From a virus: 26,457 nucleotides of DNA. The position numbers and the translations under genes are program-made. The notes under the pieces are model-generated. The model was not told the DNA's origin, did no database searches, and saw only the letters and a program-made list of their open reading frames with translations. The stretch is taken from IMG/VR virus record IMGVR_UViG_3300034062_006332, positions 1-26,457 of that record; one strand, written 5' to 3'. Positions 13,068 through 22,532 of the stretch are shown here, piece after piece (positions within the stretch are counted from its first letter, which is position 1; each line of letters opens with the position of its first letter).

Positions 13068-14783
13068 ATGCCTATAAATTTAAAATATCAAATTCCTCCA
13101 AGTTTTGTAGTAGATGGTACGAGCTACAATCAATGCGGTGATTTAAGAAGAGCTTTACCGTTTACTGGACCCACAGGTATTCCAGAGACTTTGCCATTTC
13201 AAATGTATTCTCCATTTGTAGAGGCGAGGTTCTATAGAGTTTTGCGTTTTGACAATGAACAATTGCAAGTAGCAAGACAAGAACAACAACAATTATATTA
13301 TGTTTCTACAGGTAATTTTCTAGGAAGCAATGAATCTAGAAATGCGTTTATAAAAAGTTTTACTTTGTCGATTGAGAATGCGTATGGTGCAACTTTAGAA
13401 ATTGTTGATACTTCTGGAAATGATTTTATTGGATTTTACAATACAGTCTATAAGAATAGATGTTGGAACAAAGAGGGTATTAACAATGACAATGTTGTAA
13501 AGCCTCAAGAAATATTCATTGTTTCGGTTAATGTTGGTTATGTCTTTGTGAATTCTGAAGGAAAGAAAGCTGTTTATCAGCCTTATGTTAATTCTCCTTC
13601 CAAAAGAATTGCTGGTAGACCAATAGGTCCATTCATTAATTTCTTTTTACATCAGATAGAAGTTCATGTTGAAAGAAACATATGGAGATATAATTTAATT
13701 TTAAAATCGGCAGATGGACCTTATTCGAATTTAACGGTTAACAAGAGGGTAGGAGCACCGGGTCAACAAGTTCCGTTGTTAAGGGCGGCTGAGATAATGT
13801 TAAATGGTGATTGTCCTCCAAGAATTGCCTTTGATGATCCTGCAAAAGCTCGTGTTATTTTGGCTAGACCTCCACAGGGTGCTAATGGAGAGTGGAGTAT
13901 TGGCGCAGAAAAAGGTGCTGGTAGTGCGCCAAATGCAACGAAAAAAGGAGTTTATGCTGGTTATAATTTGCCTCCTTTGGATGCTATTAGAAAAAATATG
14001 GATACATTTGTAACCACAAGTAACAAAGGTGTTTACATGATGTTCCCGACAGGGGCGAATGATGATGCTCTTTATTTAGTTGAAGCTGACAGTACATTTT
14101 GCATTCAAAGAAGAGGTTCGATGGCATTTTGCGGATTAGGACCATTTTTAGGAACATATGTTGTTAATGGTGGAGACTATAGTCCAGTAATACGATTTTC
14201 TCCTAAAATAAATCTTGTTGGTATTCCCAATAAAGCTATAGGTGGTCAAGCGGGTGGTGGGTCTAACATTAGAGCAGTACAAGTTAAAGACTTATGTAAT
14301 CCTTTTGATGGTAACGAGGCTGATCAAGAAAAGAATTCAAAAACAGCTCCGGGTCAAGATATTGCGATGGGAGGAGCTGTGGCAAATGATGCTTGGGATA
14401 GAGATGCTCCGAAAAACTTACCTAGAGTGCAAGCGCAAGCTGGTGTTGCAGCAATTGCTGCTGAAAACTACAGTAAACCAGAAACTGCTGGTGCTATAAC
14501 AGCTACCATGACAATTCAGGGAGATCCTAGATTTCTTTGGTCTTTAAACATAAAGGGTGGAGCGATAAAAATTATATTTATCAATCCATTTGCTGTCTTT
14601 ACGCAAGGTATAACGCCAATTGGTATTCAGACAGATTGGTTAGCAAATCCAAAAATTAATTCTATGATATCAGATGGATTTTATACTGTAACAGGTTGTG
14701 ATCACACAATAAACGATGGTGGATGGGTTACAGATTTAAAATTGACACAAATACCTTCACCAAGAACAAAGCTTAGAGGTTGA
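13068..14783 (+). CDS. Baseplate hub protein (gp27/gpD-like)
   Basis: 571 residues. The C-terminal ~100 residues follow the pattern of hub proteins of the gp27/P2 gpD class: ATMTIQGDPRFLWSLNIKGG (479-498, with GDP at 485-487), a strand KIIFINPFAVF, and a final SDGFYTVTGCDHTINDGGWVTDLKLTQ in which a curled strand pair ends the hub barrel. An earlier segment, QIEVHVERNIWRYNLILKSADGP, looks like the first hub barrel. The ~120 residues at the N-terminus and the ~130-residue Gly/Ala-rich insert (~390-470) are not recognised. The hub trimer would join the tube cap to the spike coded next. It starts one base after the gp53-like stop, without a clear ribosome site, so translational coupling is likely. 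Confidence 0.75.
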   Translation: MPINLKYQIPPSFVVDGTSYNQCGDLRRALPFTGPTGIPETLPFQMYSPFVEARFYRVLRFDNEQLQVARQEQQQLYYVSTGNFLGSNESRNAFIKSFTLSIENAYGATLEIVDTSGNDFIGFYNTVYKNRCWNKEGINNDNVVKPQEIFIVSVNVGYVFVNSEGKKAVYQPYVNSPSKRIAGRPIGPFINFFLHQIEVHVERNIWRYNLILKSADGPYSNLTVNKRVGAPGQQVPLLRAAEIMLNGDCPPRIAFDDPAKARVILARPPQGANGEWSIGAEKGAGSAPNATKKGVYAGYNLPPLDAIRKNMDTFVTTSNKGVYMMFPTGANDDALYLVEADSTFCIQRRGSMAFCGLGPFLGTYVVNGGDYSPVIRFSPKINLVGIPNKAIGGQAGGGSNIRAVQVKDLCNPFDGNEADQEKNSKTAPGQDIAMGGAVANDAWDRDAPKNLPRVQAQAGVAAIAAENYSKPETAGAITATMTIQGDPRFLWSLNIKGGAIKIIFINPFAVFTQGITPIGIQTDWLANPKINSMISDGFYTVTGCDHTINDGGWVTDLKLTQIPSPRTKLRG

Positions 14784-14784
14784 T

Positions 14785-16980
14785 ATGGCAGACATGGCTG
14801 AAGAGATGTATAAAAGATTAGAAAATCTTGAGTCAAAAGTTGCAGAACTTAATGTCGCAACAAAAGATTTACGAGATCCAAGATATAAGCAACCTATAAG
14901 TAAATTTGGTATTTATTCTGCTATTTGCGTTAGTACGATGGATATCTGGAAGCAAAATAGAGTACAGTGGTTTTCTCCAATTTTTGATGATCCTACTTCA
15001 GAAGTTTCAAGTTTACCTTGGGCTTTGCCTATATCATCTTTTGGTGGATTTGACGATAGTGGTTCATCATGGATTCCTCCAGCTGGGTCAACAGTTATCA
15101 TTGCTTTTGAAGGTGGCAATAATGGAGCGGCTTATTATTTAGGAACTACATGGTGTAGAGAACGTGGACCGGGATCGTTGAGTTATTTTAATACGCCGAT
15201 TGAAGAATTTAATCAATTATATGCAGGCAGAAGAAATGGATATCTTTGTGGACCAAATGATGGTTCACAAGTTTTTCCTCCTTGGAATACAGAATCTTAT
15301 AATGGATATGATATTGATTCTATATCGCAATTAAGTAAAGACCAGTCCATCTTAACAAGAGCCACATATCCCAATATATATGGGTTTAAAACTCCTGAAA
15401 AGCACATGATGAAAATGGTTGATGGGGATGCCAGATGCAATAGAAAGTGGAAAAGAATTGAAATTATGAGTGGTTGTGGGAACTGGATGATATTTAAGGA
15501 TGACCATTTGCATTATGCTGGTCAATGGGCGCATCCAACATGTGCTAACAATCAAAAAGATGGAGATACGAGTTGTATTGTAGGACTTCCAAATCCTCCT
15601 GTTTACGACATAAATAACGCTTCAAATGGGCAAACAGCAATTGATATGTCGGGAAATTCCACAGTTACCAATGAAGCTTTAAATAAAAAAAGCGAAAATA
15701 CAGATTGTGCTTATTCAAGTGATGCGTCATCGAGTCAATCAACTATTATTGGTGGCAAACCAGAAACACAAGAGAGACCAGATAGTCAAAATGGTAGAAA
15801 TCCATTTTTCAAACAAGCAAGTGAGTGTAGACCTTACAGAGGTCCACAAACTCCTCAAAACAATAAATGTGATTTACCTCAAACTGGAGTACAGATACTT
15901 TCTATTTCGGGTCATACTCTTGTGATGGATGATTCTGTGAATCAACCAAGAGGATCTATGGATTGGAACAGGAGTACAGAAGCATTTGATTTTGGTTGTG
16001 ACAATAAATTTGCTGGCAGAACATATTGGAAATCAGCAACTGGTCATTTGATTGAAATGAATGATTTAGAAAGAACTGATAGTGGATCTGATACGGTTCG
16101 TAGTGATTCAAATGGAATAAAATTACATAGTGCTTTGGGAAATGAAATATTTTTGTGTGATGCTGTTGATGGTCCTAATTGTGATGGTAGAGCTTCAGCT
16201 GGTCAAGGTATTATTATGACATCAACTAGCAAACACCAATTTATTATGTCTGACGAGGGCAATAAAAGAGAATACGGGTGTCGTAAAGATGGAGTATTCC
16301 CTCAGAACAATGCTAATGCAGCTTATATGCAATTAAGAACTGGTTATGGGTTACAAATTACATTAAATGACAGTCCTGATCAAAAAACAACTCAAGGGCA
16401 ATCAATTGATATTATTGCTCCTCAAAAAACTATTGAGAATGGTTCAAGACCTCATATTATTCAATTACAAGAGGGATATCCAGATGTTAACGAATCGGGA
16501 TATATACAAGTAAGATCAGGTGGAAATTTATTTTTGTATGCGAAAGAGAATGCTTTAGATGTTATCGAGGGTCACAAGATAATATATGTTAAAACGAACA
16601 GGTTGGATTATACAGAGGAAGATTTCTTTCACATTGGCAGAAAAAATCATGTTGTCAAAGTGGACGAAAAAATATTCTTGTTAGCTGGTAGAGATTACAA
16701 ACCACCAAGCAATACTGATAACAATAGAGTAAGTCCTCCAGAGAATTTATTGAAACCAGAACTGGATCAAGCAACCGCTCAAGCAACTGCGAATAAAGAA
16801 GAGTGTGTTCCGGGCATATTCCCAATATTGGTTTTAATGCCAAATGGTTGTATTAAAGCAAGTGATAGAGTTTATGCTTCTTGTAGTAATGCAGCTACTG
16901 GGATTGGAATTGGCAATCTAAATATAGAAGCATGTGCTCCGGGTGATGATCAGTGTTCTGGAGGGTTACCTCTTAGTTGA
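14785..16980 (+). CDS. Baseplate central spike protein (gp5-like, OB-fold), no lysozyme domain seen
   Basis: 731 residues; AGAGGT precedes the ATG. A short coiled coil (1-30) leads into an OB-fold (~38-125) with KFGIYSAICVSTMD, RVQWFSPIFDD, and SSWIPPAGSTVIIAFEGGNNGAAYYLGTTW, the typical gp5/VgrG arrangement. From ~370 to ~590 there are six degenerate repeats of the type [S/T]xxGHxIxMxD: SISGHTLVMDD (373), SATGHLIEMND (417), SALGNEIFLCD (449), STSKHQFIMSD (480), TGYGLQITLND (519) and SGGNLFLYAKE (578). These probably form the trimeric beta-prism or needle. I see no T4-lysozyme-like insert. The C-terminus is cysteine-rich and ends CAPGDDQCSGGLPLS. In the virion it would pierce the outer envelope below the hub. 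Confidence 0.82.
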   Translation: MADMAEEMYKRLENLESKVAELNVATKDLRDPRYKQPISKFGIYSAICVSTMDIWKQNRVQWFSPIFDDPTSEVSSLPWALPISSFGGFDDSGSSWIPPAGSTVIIAFEGGNNGAAYYLGTTWCRERGPGSLSYFNTPIEEFNQLYAGRRNGYLCGPNDGSQVFPPWNTESYNGYDIDSISQLSKDQSILTRATYPNIYGFKTPEKHMMKMVDGDARCNRKWKRIEIMSGCGNWMIFKDDHLHYAGQWAHPTCANNQKDGDTSCIVGLPNPPVYDINNASNGQTAIDMSGNSTVTNEALNKKSENTDCAYSSDASSSQSTIIGGKPETQERPDSQNGRNPFFKQASECRPYRGPQTPQNNKCDLPQTGVQILSISGHTLVMDDSVNQPRGSMDWNRSTEAFDFGCDNKFAGRTYWKSATGHLIEMNDLERTDSGSDTVRSDSNGIKLHSALGNEIFLCDAVDGPNCDGRASAGQGIIMTSTSKHQFIMSDEGNKREYGCRKDGVFPQNNANAAYMQLRTGYGLQITLNDSPDQKTTQGQSIDIIAPQKTIENGSRPHIIQLQEGYPDVNESGYIQVRSGGNLFLYAKENALDVIEGHKIIYVKTNRLDYTEEDFFHIGRKNHVVKVDEKIFLLAGRDYKPPSNTDNNRVSPPENLLKPELDQATAQATANKEECVPGIFPILVLMPNGCIKASDRVYASCSNAATGIGIGNLNIEACAPGDDQCSGGLPLS

Positions 16981-17002
16981 AAATAATTATTTAGGAGTTT
17001 TA

Positions 17003-17419
17003 ATGGCAATTGTGTTAAAAGGTCTTCCGTTTCCGGTGTCAAAAAATCCTTTAGGATTTTTTTACACTCAATTAGGACCAAGAAATATTAAAAGTGATTT
17101 AATCCAGTTAATTTTGACTAATCCCGGTGATAGAGTCATGTTGTCTCAATTTGGCACACCTTTGCGTAAATTTTTTTACGAGCCTAATAACGAGGTAACA
17201 AGATCAGCTATAACTGAAGCGATTACGAATGCAATTGCTACATGGGAACCAAGAATTACTGTTAAGTCGATTGTTGTCGCTAATTTATCTGAAAGTGATA
17301 AAGAGGAAGGAACTTATACAAATCAGAATGGAGTCTTGGTAAAAATTAACTATATAAATCCAGAGCAAATCAATGTTGTTGAAAATTTAATTTTAGCAAT
17401 ACCATTTGAAGGGGGCTGA
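17003..17419 (+). CDS. gp25: Baseplate wedge protein gp25-like
   Basis: 138 residues. It is recognised as the GPW/gp25 family by ILTNPGDRVMLSQFGTPLRKF (37-57) and WEPRI (81-85), whose Glu-Pro-Arg is the most conserved feature of the family, followed by a two-stranded C-terminal part ending LILAIPFEGG. The ATG at 17003 is chosen over upstream in-frame starts because AGGAG (16993-16997) lies five bases before it and the longer frame would run into the spike gene. gp25 joins the inner baseplate ring to the first sheath ring. The family is sometimes labelled 'lysozyme', but nothing here supports enzyme activity. It sits between spike and J genes, the usual order. Confidence 0.93.
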   Translation: MAIVLKGLPFPVSKNPLGFFYTQLGPRNIKSDLIQLILTNPGDRVMLSQFGTPLRKFFYEPNNEVTRSAITEAITNAIATWEPRITVKSIVVANLSESDKEEGTYTNQNGVLVKINYINPEQINVVENLILAIPFEGG

Positions 17420-17420
17420 T

Positions 17421-18971
17421 TTGGAAAAATGTCCGTTTGATTTAAAGCCATACAAACTTGGTGCTAATAACACAAGACCTCAAATATTTTCCTTAAATTA
17501 TACTAATCAAGATTTTTGGTCAATGAAGTCTCGTTTGGTGGCTTATATTAAAGAAAAATTTGGCGCTGAGTTTAATGATTTTGTTGAGTCAAGTCTTGGT
17601 ATTATGCTTATTGAAAATTGGGCATTTATTGCAGACACTCTTTCATTTAAGACAGATCAAATAGCCAATGAAGTATTTATTGATACGGTTACAGAACTAG
17701 AAAATGCTTTGAGATTAGCAAAGCTTGTTGGTTATGAACCTCAACCGCCAATTGCTGGTAAAAGCCTTTGGTCTGCAAGAGTGCAAACGACTTACAATGT
17801 TGATTTAGAAATACCAACACCATATCCAGTTGACATATTAAATAACAATGTTACCACAACAATAGAATTGTTTCCTTCTGATTCGTTAAATAGACCTATT
17901 TACGATGAAAACATTTACATAAACAATGGAACATTGATCAATAGTAATATTGTTGGATTAGAAGGTAGAACTTATAGTGATGCTTTTGGTGCTGTAGGTG
18001 GAACTGATCAGGCATATTTGTTAACTTACAGTCCAGTCTTGCTTGATTCCATTCGTGTAAGCGTTGATGGCACAAAGTGGGATCAAGTCAAATATTTTAC
18101 TGAATCATCTCCTAGAAGAGAATATAGAATTGAATATAATTCTGATTATTCAGTTTATATTATATTTGGTAACAATAGAGCAGGATACATTCCATCTGCT
18201 GGATCTACAATACAAATTGTTTACAGAATAGGTGGTGGACCATCAGGTAACATTGTCAGCAACTTCGTAAATACCCAAACTTTAATACCAATTTCAGGTG
18301 AAGTTTACAGTGCGGTTGTCAATTTGACAAATTACACTAAAGGAGAGCATGGATATGCTGGCGAAACGATTGATGATATTAGATATAAACTTCCAATTTA
18401 CAATCAATCTCAAAATAGATGTGTTTCTGGCAGTGATTACAAAAATTATGCCAATTTATTTGCAACACCTTATAATGGAGTGATGGGTAAAGCAAATGCT
18501 GTATTGAGACATTCTGGGTGTAGTTCCAACATTGTTGAACTTTATGTTTTAACAAAAGTAAACAATTTAGATCTAGAAAAATCATCCAGTCAATTTAAAT
18601 ATGAGTTTATGCAACACATAAATGCTAACAAAATGATGACTGATTATCTTAGCATTCTTGATGGCGAAATCATTTTAACTAACATTTCTGTTAATGTGGT
18701 AATGGATAAATATTATAAAAAGTTTGAAGATGAAATAAAAACTAATATAACTTCAAGAATTGAAAGTTTCTTTTCAGTAAATAATTGGGATTATGAACAG
18801 AATTTAAGAGACATTGATGTTATCAAAGCTCTTTCAGATATGCAACAACCAAGCAGATATGATATTTATTTCACAACAAGCGATCCTGACAACAGTGGAA
18901 AAACTGTAAACGCAAGGTATTTTGAGATTATTAGACCAGAAAGTATAGCAATAAGTTTTACCTATGAATAA
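17421..18971 (+). CDS. Baseplate wedge protein, J/gp6-like, TTG start
   Basis: 516 residues from the chosen TTG at 17421. That codon lies one base after the gp25-like stop and five bases after AAGGGGG (17409-17415). Another TTG at 17406 would add five residues, and the first in-frame ATG is 34 codons further in and would remove conserved sequence. N-terminal region: EFNDFVESSLGIMLIENWAFIADTLSFKTDQIANEVFI, the usual wedge dimerisation helices. Middle: VSVDGTKWDQV and VYIIFGNNRAGYIPSAGS strands of a baseplate-J domain. Then GEHGYAGETIDDIRYKLP (~308-325) and a C-terminal domain with repeated helix-strand units. J/gp6 proteins form the iris-like inner wedge ring that opens at sheath contraction. 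Its stop overlaps the next gene by eight bases. Confidence 0.87.
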   Translation: MEKCPFDLKPYKLGANNTRPQIFSLNYTNQDFWSMKSRLVAYIKEKFGAEFNDFVESSLGIMLIENWAFIADTLSFKTDQIANEVFIDTVTELENALRLAKLVGYEPQPPIAGKSLWSARVQTTYNVDLEIPTPYPVDILNNNVTTTIELFPSDSLNRPIYDENIYINNGTLINSNIVGLEGRTYSDAFGAVGGTDQAYLLTYSPVLLDSIRVSVDGTKWDQVKYFTESSPRREYRIEYNSDYSVYIIFGNNRAGYIPSAGSTIQIVYRIGGGPSGNIVSNFVNTQTLIPISGEVYSAVVNLTNYTKGEHGYAGETIDDIRYKLPIYNQSQNRCVSGSDYKNYANLFATPYNGVMGKANAVLRHSGCSSNIVELYVLTKVNNLDLEKSSSQFKYEFMQHINANKMMTDYLSILDGEIILTNISVNVVMDKYYKKFEDEIKTNITSRIESFFSVNNWDYEQNLRDIDVIKALSDMQQPSRYDIYFTTSDPDNSGKTVNARYFEIIRPESIAISFTYE

Positions 18972-21900
18972 ATTATATACAGATAATCCAAAAGTTAACG
19001 ATAGAGTCGAGTTTGTATTCTTAACTCCAGATTCTAATAAATGTTACTTTGAAGATCCTTATTACATAGAAAACATAACAATATATTTTATAGAACGCAG
19101 TTATGCTTCTACAAATATGCAAGAATATGATAATCAAGTTTCTCAGGAAAATCTTGAAGAAAAATATTTGTATTTTAAAAATATTGCTTGTAATAATCCT
19201 TCGGAAGAAAATATCAAGATAGCTAATGATGCTTTGAACGATTGGCAAACAACTATTGTTACAAGTCCTTTTTATTATCAAAATTCTATTATTGTTTACC
19301 AACGAGGAAATGCAACTAATCCTTTATGGGTAAGAGGTCAACCTAATACAGATTCTCCTGTTCAGAGTGCTCCAAATAATGAATTTCCATATTGTAGATT
19401 TTCTTTTTATTGGGATGCTTTGGGAGTAAGAGAAGGTGACTATTTTATTTGTTACAAATGGAAGCCAAACCCTTCTGGAGACGTTTTAAGCGCACACTTG
19501 GGATTTTATCTTTTAAGTGATATTGCAGCGTATACAAGCAATCCAAGTCACAGAACTCCTGAAAATAAATATTATGATTTATTGACTCGTTATTTGCCAG
19601 AAATGTACAAAACAACATATTCAAGTGATGACAGAACGCCCGAAATTTTAGACAAACTAAACCAATCGATTAACATTGGTTTTAAAAACATGGAAGATTT
19701 GGTCAATCAAATCATTGATCTTCTTGATGCTAATGTTTTACAAGAGCCTTTGTTAATATATCTAGCTAATTTATTTAATTTGAGACTAAGAAGTTCTGAC
19801 CCAACCAGATGGCGAAAACAAATTAAAAAAGCTGTTCCTCTTAATAAATCTAAAGGAACAATAAGGGCTTTAAAAGAAGCTCTGAATGATGCTGGAATTG
19901 AACTTGATAAATTTTCACAACTATGGCAAGTGGGAACCAAATATACTTTTACAGAAAGTTTTGTTTATCTAAATGATAATATTTTTCAACTAGAAAAAGT
20001 AAGTTTAGATAAAAATGATATTTATTTTTCTTTTCAAGTAGCGAAGTCTTCTATAAATGGAAATTCTATTGTTATTGATAATTATGAAACATTAGATTTA
20101 AGCAATATCACAATTTACACTTCTAACGGCAAATCATATATGAAATATATTGGAAATCCGTTAGGAATTGGGTCTCATTTAAAGATAACATATCAGATAA
20201 AAAAATTGCCTGACAATGAAGAGATTCAACTACATGGTTATATATTATCGCTGCCATTAGCTGACACGAGAGATGAAAGATATGTTAAGTATCCAAAAAA
20301 AGATTGGAATACACATGTAATTGAGGAAAGCGACCCATTATTTGATATTATTATCAATGTTAAGAATCCGTTTTATGATCCAATAATATTTGGCAAGGTT
20401 AGAACTGAATTTCCTTATTCAGAACAAGCATATAATATGGATGAATACAATGGTTCTTTAAGAGACAGTTTTGACCCTAAAAACATTGATAAAGATTTTG
20501 TAGAGCCTTGTAGGAACACGATAAGTTCTAGGTTCAACGCTGAGCTTACTATACAAGATTTGTCCAACATTAGATTAACTGAAGCGCAGGAAATTATTGC
20601 AGACTATATTCCTTTTCATGCAATATTACATACTTTGCAATTTAATGGATTTATGCAGGATTACATGCTTCCTGCAAATGAAAGTTGGGAAATACTTATA
20701 AGGTATAATGGTGCTGAATTTTTGATTTCTGGAGAAATAAGTAATGTATTTAACAGAAATATTATTCCGGGATCTGATCTGTATAATCCTGTGCTTAGAA
20801 ATTCTTTAGCAAATTCCAGTAGCATTGAATCTGGCACAACAATGGCATTTAATAAAAACATTGTTCTTTTTTGTTCTTCCCAAAATTTACAATCATTGGG
20901 GATTAATGTTAATCCGGCAAAAACATTTTTACAAATTTTGTCACCGCACATAAACAGTGGTAATTACACAGTTGAAAATCCTACAAACAACATTGTTGAA
21001 GTGATTGAAAGTTTTTCAGAACCATTAAACATAACTGAATTTACATTTATATTATCAAACATAATTATTGCGGACACTAATTTCAATGTTTATGAAGATA
21101 ACACTTACAGCATTATCGATGAATCTTTTGATTACTTGTATTATCCGATAAAGACTGTACATGACGTAAACAACGGCAATGCTCTTGCTGCATGGAAAGT
21201 TGAAATCGTTTTAACTGGTTTTATTTATAATATTAGCAATGTCGTAAATAATAAATTAACTATTGCCAATAATGGAACATTAAGCAATATGCCAGTTGGC
21301 GGATTAAACTATAAATTGTTGGACGAAAATAATAATATAATTTTTGAGTCAACGACTGGAATTTATGATGTTTTAAATCGTGGCAGAGTAGTTGTAGATC
21401 CCGGTACAGGAGTTACTAATATACAAGAACTTCTGCAAGGAAATAATTATTTTTACATTGATTCTACTTCCAATCAATATTACATAGATCAATATCCAAC
21501 TGAAACTGATGAATTCTATATTGATGGATACGTCAGTGGAGATCAAGTGGGAATAAGCGGTAAAATATTAAAAAGATTAACATACAATGTTGGAAATGTT
21601 AATTATAATAAAATGTTGTTAGCAAAGCCATTAACTTTTCCAACATTTACTGATCCAAACAATCCTAATGCAATTCGCAACAGCACTTTTAAAGAAAATT
21701 ATTTAATAAAAATAAATTCAAATTATTTTTATTCGATTATTTCAGAGGTAAATATAAGTTCAACTGATTATCTTTATATTTCAGGAAGGTTTGAGGATTG
21801 GGGAACAATTTCAAGTGGTGGAAGCTCTGTCAATTACGAATTAATTCAGTATATTGAAAATTCTACAACAATTTTGGGAAATAGTTTTGATTATATTGAC

Positions 21901-22059
21901 AGGTCTAGTAATAACTTGATAACGTATCAAACTGCTAATTCTTCTCCATTTGCGTTAGCTGATTTTGCTAATGGACCCAAGTCTGTTTCGATTCAAGAAG
22001 AAAGTATTGGTTATACTATTTTAACTAGAGACAGTAAGAAAATCGAAGGGAAAATATGA
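18964..22059 (+). CDS. Large baseplate wedge protein with tail-protein-I domain (gp7 analogue)
   Basis: 1031 residues, starting within the J stop (ATGAATAA). Residues ~205-320 match the tail-protein-I family: YYDLLTRYLPEMYKTTYSSDD, KNMEDLVNQIIDLLD, EPLLIYLANLFNLRL, WRKQIKKAVPLNKSKGTIRAL and a final KEALNDAGI. The first 200 residues form a separate beta-rich domain not found in P2 gpI. The ~700 residues after the I domain are beta-rich, Asn/Ile/Tyr-rich and likely several stacked domains. In P2-type phages gpI links the wedge to fibres; in T4 gp7 does the matching job. This fused, much enlarged form therefore probably carries the fibre attachment sites. The following gene overlaps by four bases (ATGA) with an AAGGGA site, so all wedge genes are coupled. 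Confidence 0.8.
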   Translation: MNKLYTDNPKVNDRVEFVFLTPDSNKCYFEDPYYIENITIYFIERSYASTNMQEYDNQVSQENLEEKYLYFKNIACNNPSEENIKIANDALNDWQTTIVTSPFYYQNSIIVYQRGNATNPLWVRGQPNTDSPVQSAPNNEFPYCRFSFYWDALGVREGDYFICYKWKPNPSGDVLSAHLGFYLLSDIAAYTSNPSHRTPENKYYDLLTRYLPEMYKTTYSSDDRTPEILDKLNQSINIGFKNMEDLVNQIIDLLDANVLQEPLLIYLANLFNLRLRSSDPTRWRKQIKKAVPLNKSKGTIRALKEALNDAGIELDKFSQLWQVGTKYTFTESFVYLNDNIFQLEKVSLDKNDIYFSFQVAKSSINGNSIVIDNYETLDLSNITIYTSNGKSYMKYIGNPLGIGSHLKITYQIKKLPDNEEIQLHGYILSLPLADTRDERYVKYPKKDWNTHVIEESDPLFDIIINVKNPFYDPIIFGKVRTEFPYSEQAYNMDEYNGSLRDSFDPKNIDKDFVEPCRNTISSRFNAELTIQDLSNIRLTEAQEIIADYIPFHAILHTLQFNGFMQDYMLPANESWEILIRYNGAEFLISGEISNVFNRNIIPGSDLYNPVLRNSLANSSSIESGTTMAFNKNIVLFCSSQNLQSLGINVNPAKTFLQILSPHINSGNYTVENPTNNIVEVIESFSEPLNITEFTFILSNIIIADTNFNVYEDNTYSIIDESFDYLYYPIKTVHDVNNGNALAAWKVEIVLTGFIYNISNVVNNKLTIANNGTLSNMPVGGLNYKLLDENNNIIFESTTGIYDVLNRGRVVVDPGTGVTNIQELLQGNNYFYIDSTSNQYYIDQYPTETDEFYIDGYVSGDQVGISGKILKRLTYNVGNVNYNKMLLAKPLTFPTFTDPNNPNAIRNSTFKENYLIKINSNYFYSIISEVNISSTDYLYISGRFEDWGTISSGGSSVNYELIQYIENSTTILGNSFDYIDRSSNNLITYQTANSSPFALADFANGPKSVSIQEESIGYTILTRDSKKIEGKI

Positions 22060-22526
22060 ACGATTTATCAAAATGTATTGGTCATGTGACAGGAAAAATC
22101 ATCAATAAGAATGGCGAAGAAAGTAACATTGATTTCAGCAATGCTGTTCTTATTGGTGGTAGATCTGAATTAGTTAAAGTTCTTGCCAACAAAATTGATG
22201 GCATTTACAATCAGTTTGTCTCTAGAATGATTTTTGGTGATGGTGGAACTGATGGAACTACCACAAGATATGTAGATGCAGATAGAACAGGTCTTTTTGG
22301 TTTGACTAGAGCAAACAAGCCAGTTGTTACCAATATTGACTCAACAAACGCTACACAAGTCGTTTTTACATCTGTTCTAAGTTTTGATGATGCAAATGGT
22401 TATAATATTTCTGAAATGGCTTTAGTGCTAAACAATGACATTTTATACTCAATGGCAACATTTTCTCCTCTATCAAAAACATCTGATATTCAAATTGTTT
22501 GGAATTGGAGAGTAAATTTACTTTGA
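22056..22526 (+). CDS. Tail-collar-like fibre adaptor protein
   Basis: 156 residues. The C-terminal half, GYNISEMALVLNNDILYSMATFSPLSKTSDIQIVWNWRVNLL, follows the pattern of phage tail-collar/fibre N-terminal domains (x-I-S-E-hydrophobic-x-L-...-L-Y-S-...-F-x-P-x-x-K-T). Those domains fix fibres to the baseplate. The N-terminal half (VTGKIINKNGEESNIDFSNAVLIGG, FVSRMIFGDGGTDG) is a small beta domain. A bare 156-residue collar unit without the fibre shaft suggests a separate adaptor between the I-like protein and the fibres encoded next. An AAGGGA ribosome site is present, with a four-base overlap with the upstream gene. Confidence 0.7.
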   Translation: MNDLSKCIGHVTGKIINKNGEESNIDFSNAVLIGGRSELVKVLANKIDGIYNQFVSRMIFGDGGTDGTTTRYVDADRTGLFGLTRANKPVVTNIDSTNATQVVFTSVLSFDDANGYNISEMALVLNNDILYSMATFSPLSKTSDIQIVWNWRVNLL

Positions 22527-22532
22527 TTTAGA

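Noticed and set aside
16934-17002. Upstream extension of the gp25-like gene
   Set aside because: It would overlap the spike gene by 47 bases, and the ATG at 17003 has an AGGAG site and the family's normal N-terminus.
17003-17419. Lysozyme activity for the gp25-like protein
   Set aside because: The family carries that label in older annotation, but no muramidase catalytic motif is seen and the protein fits a structural wedge role.
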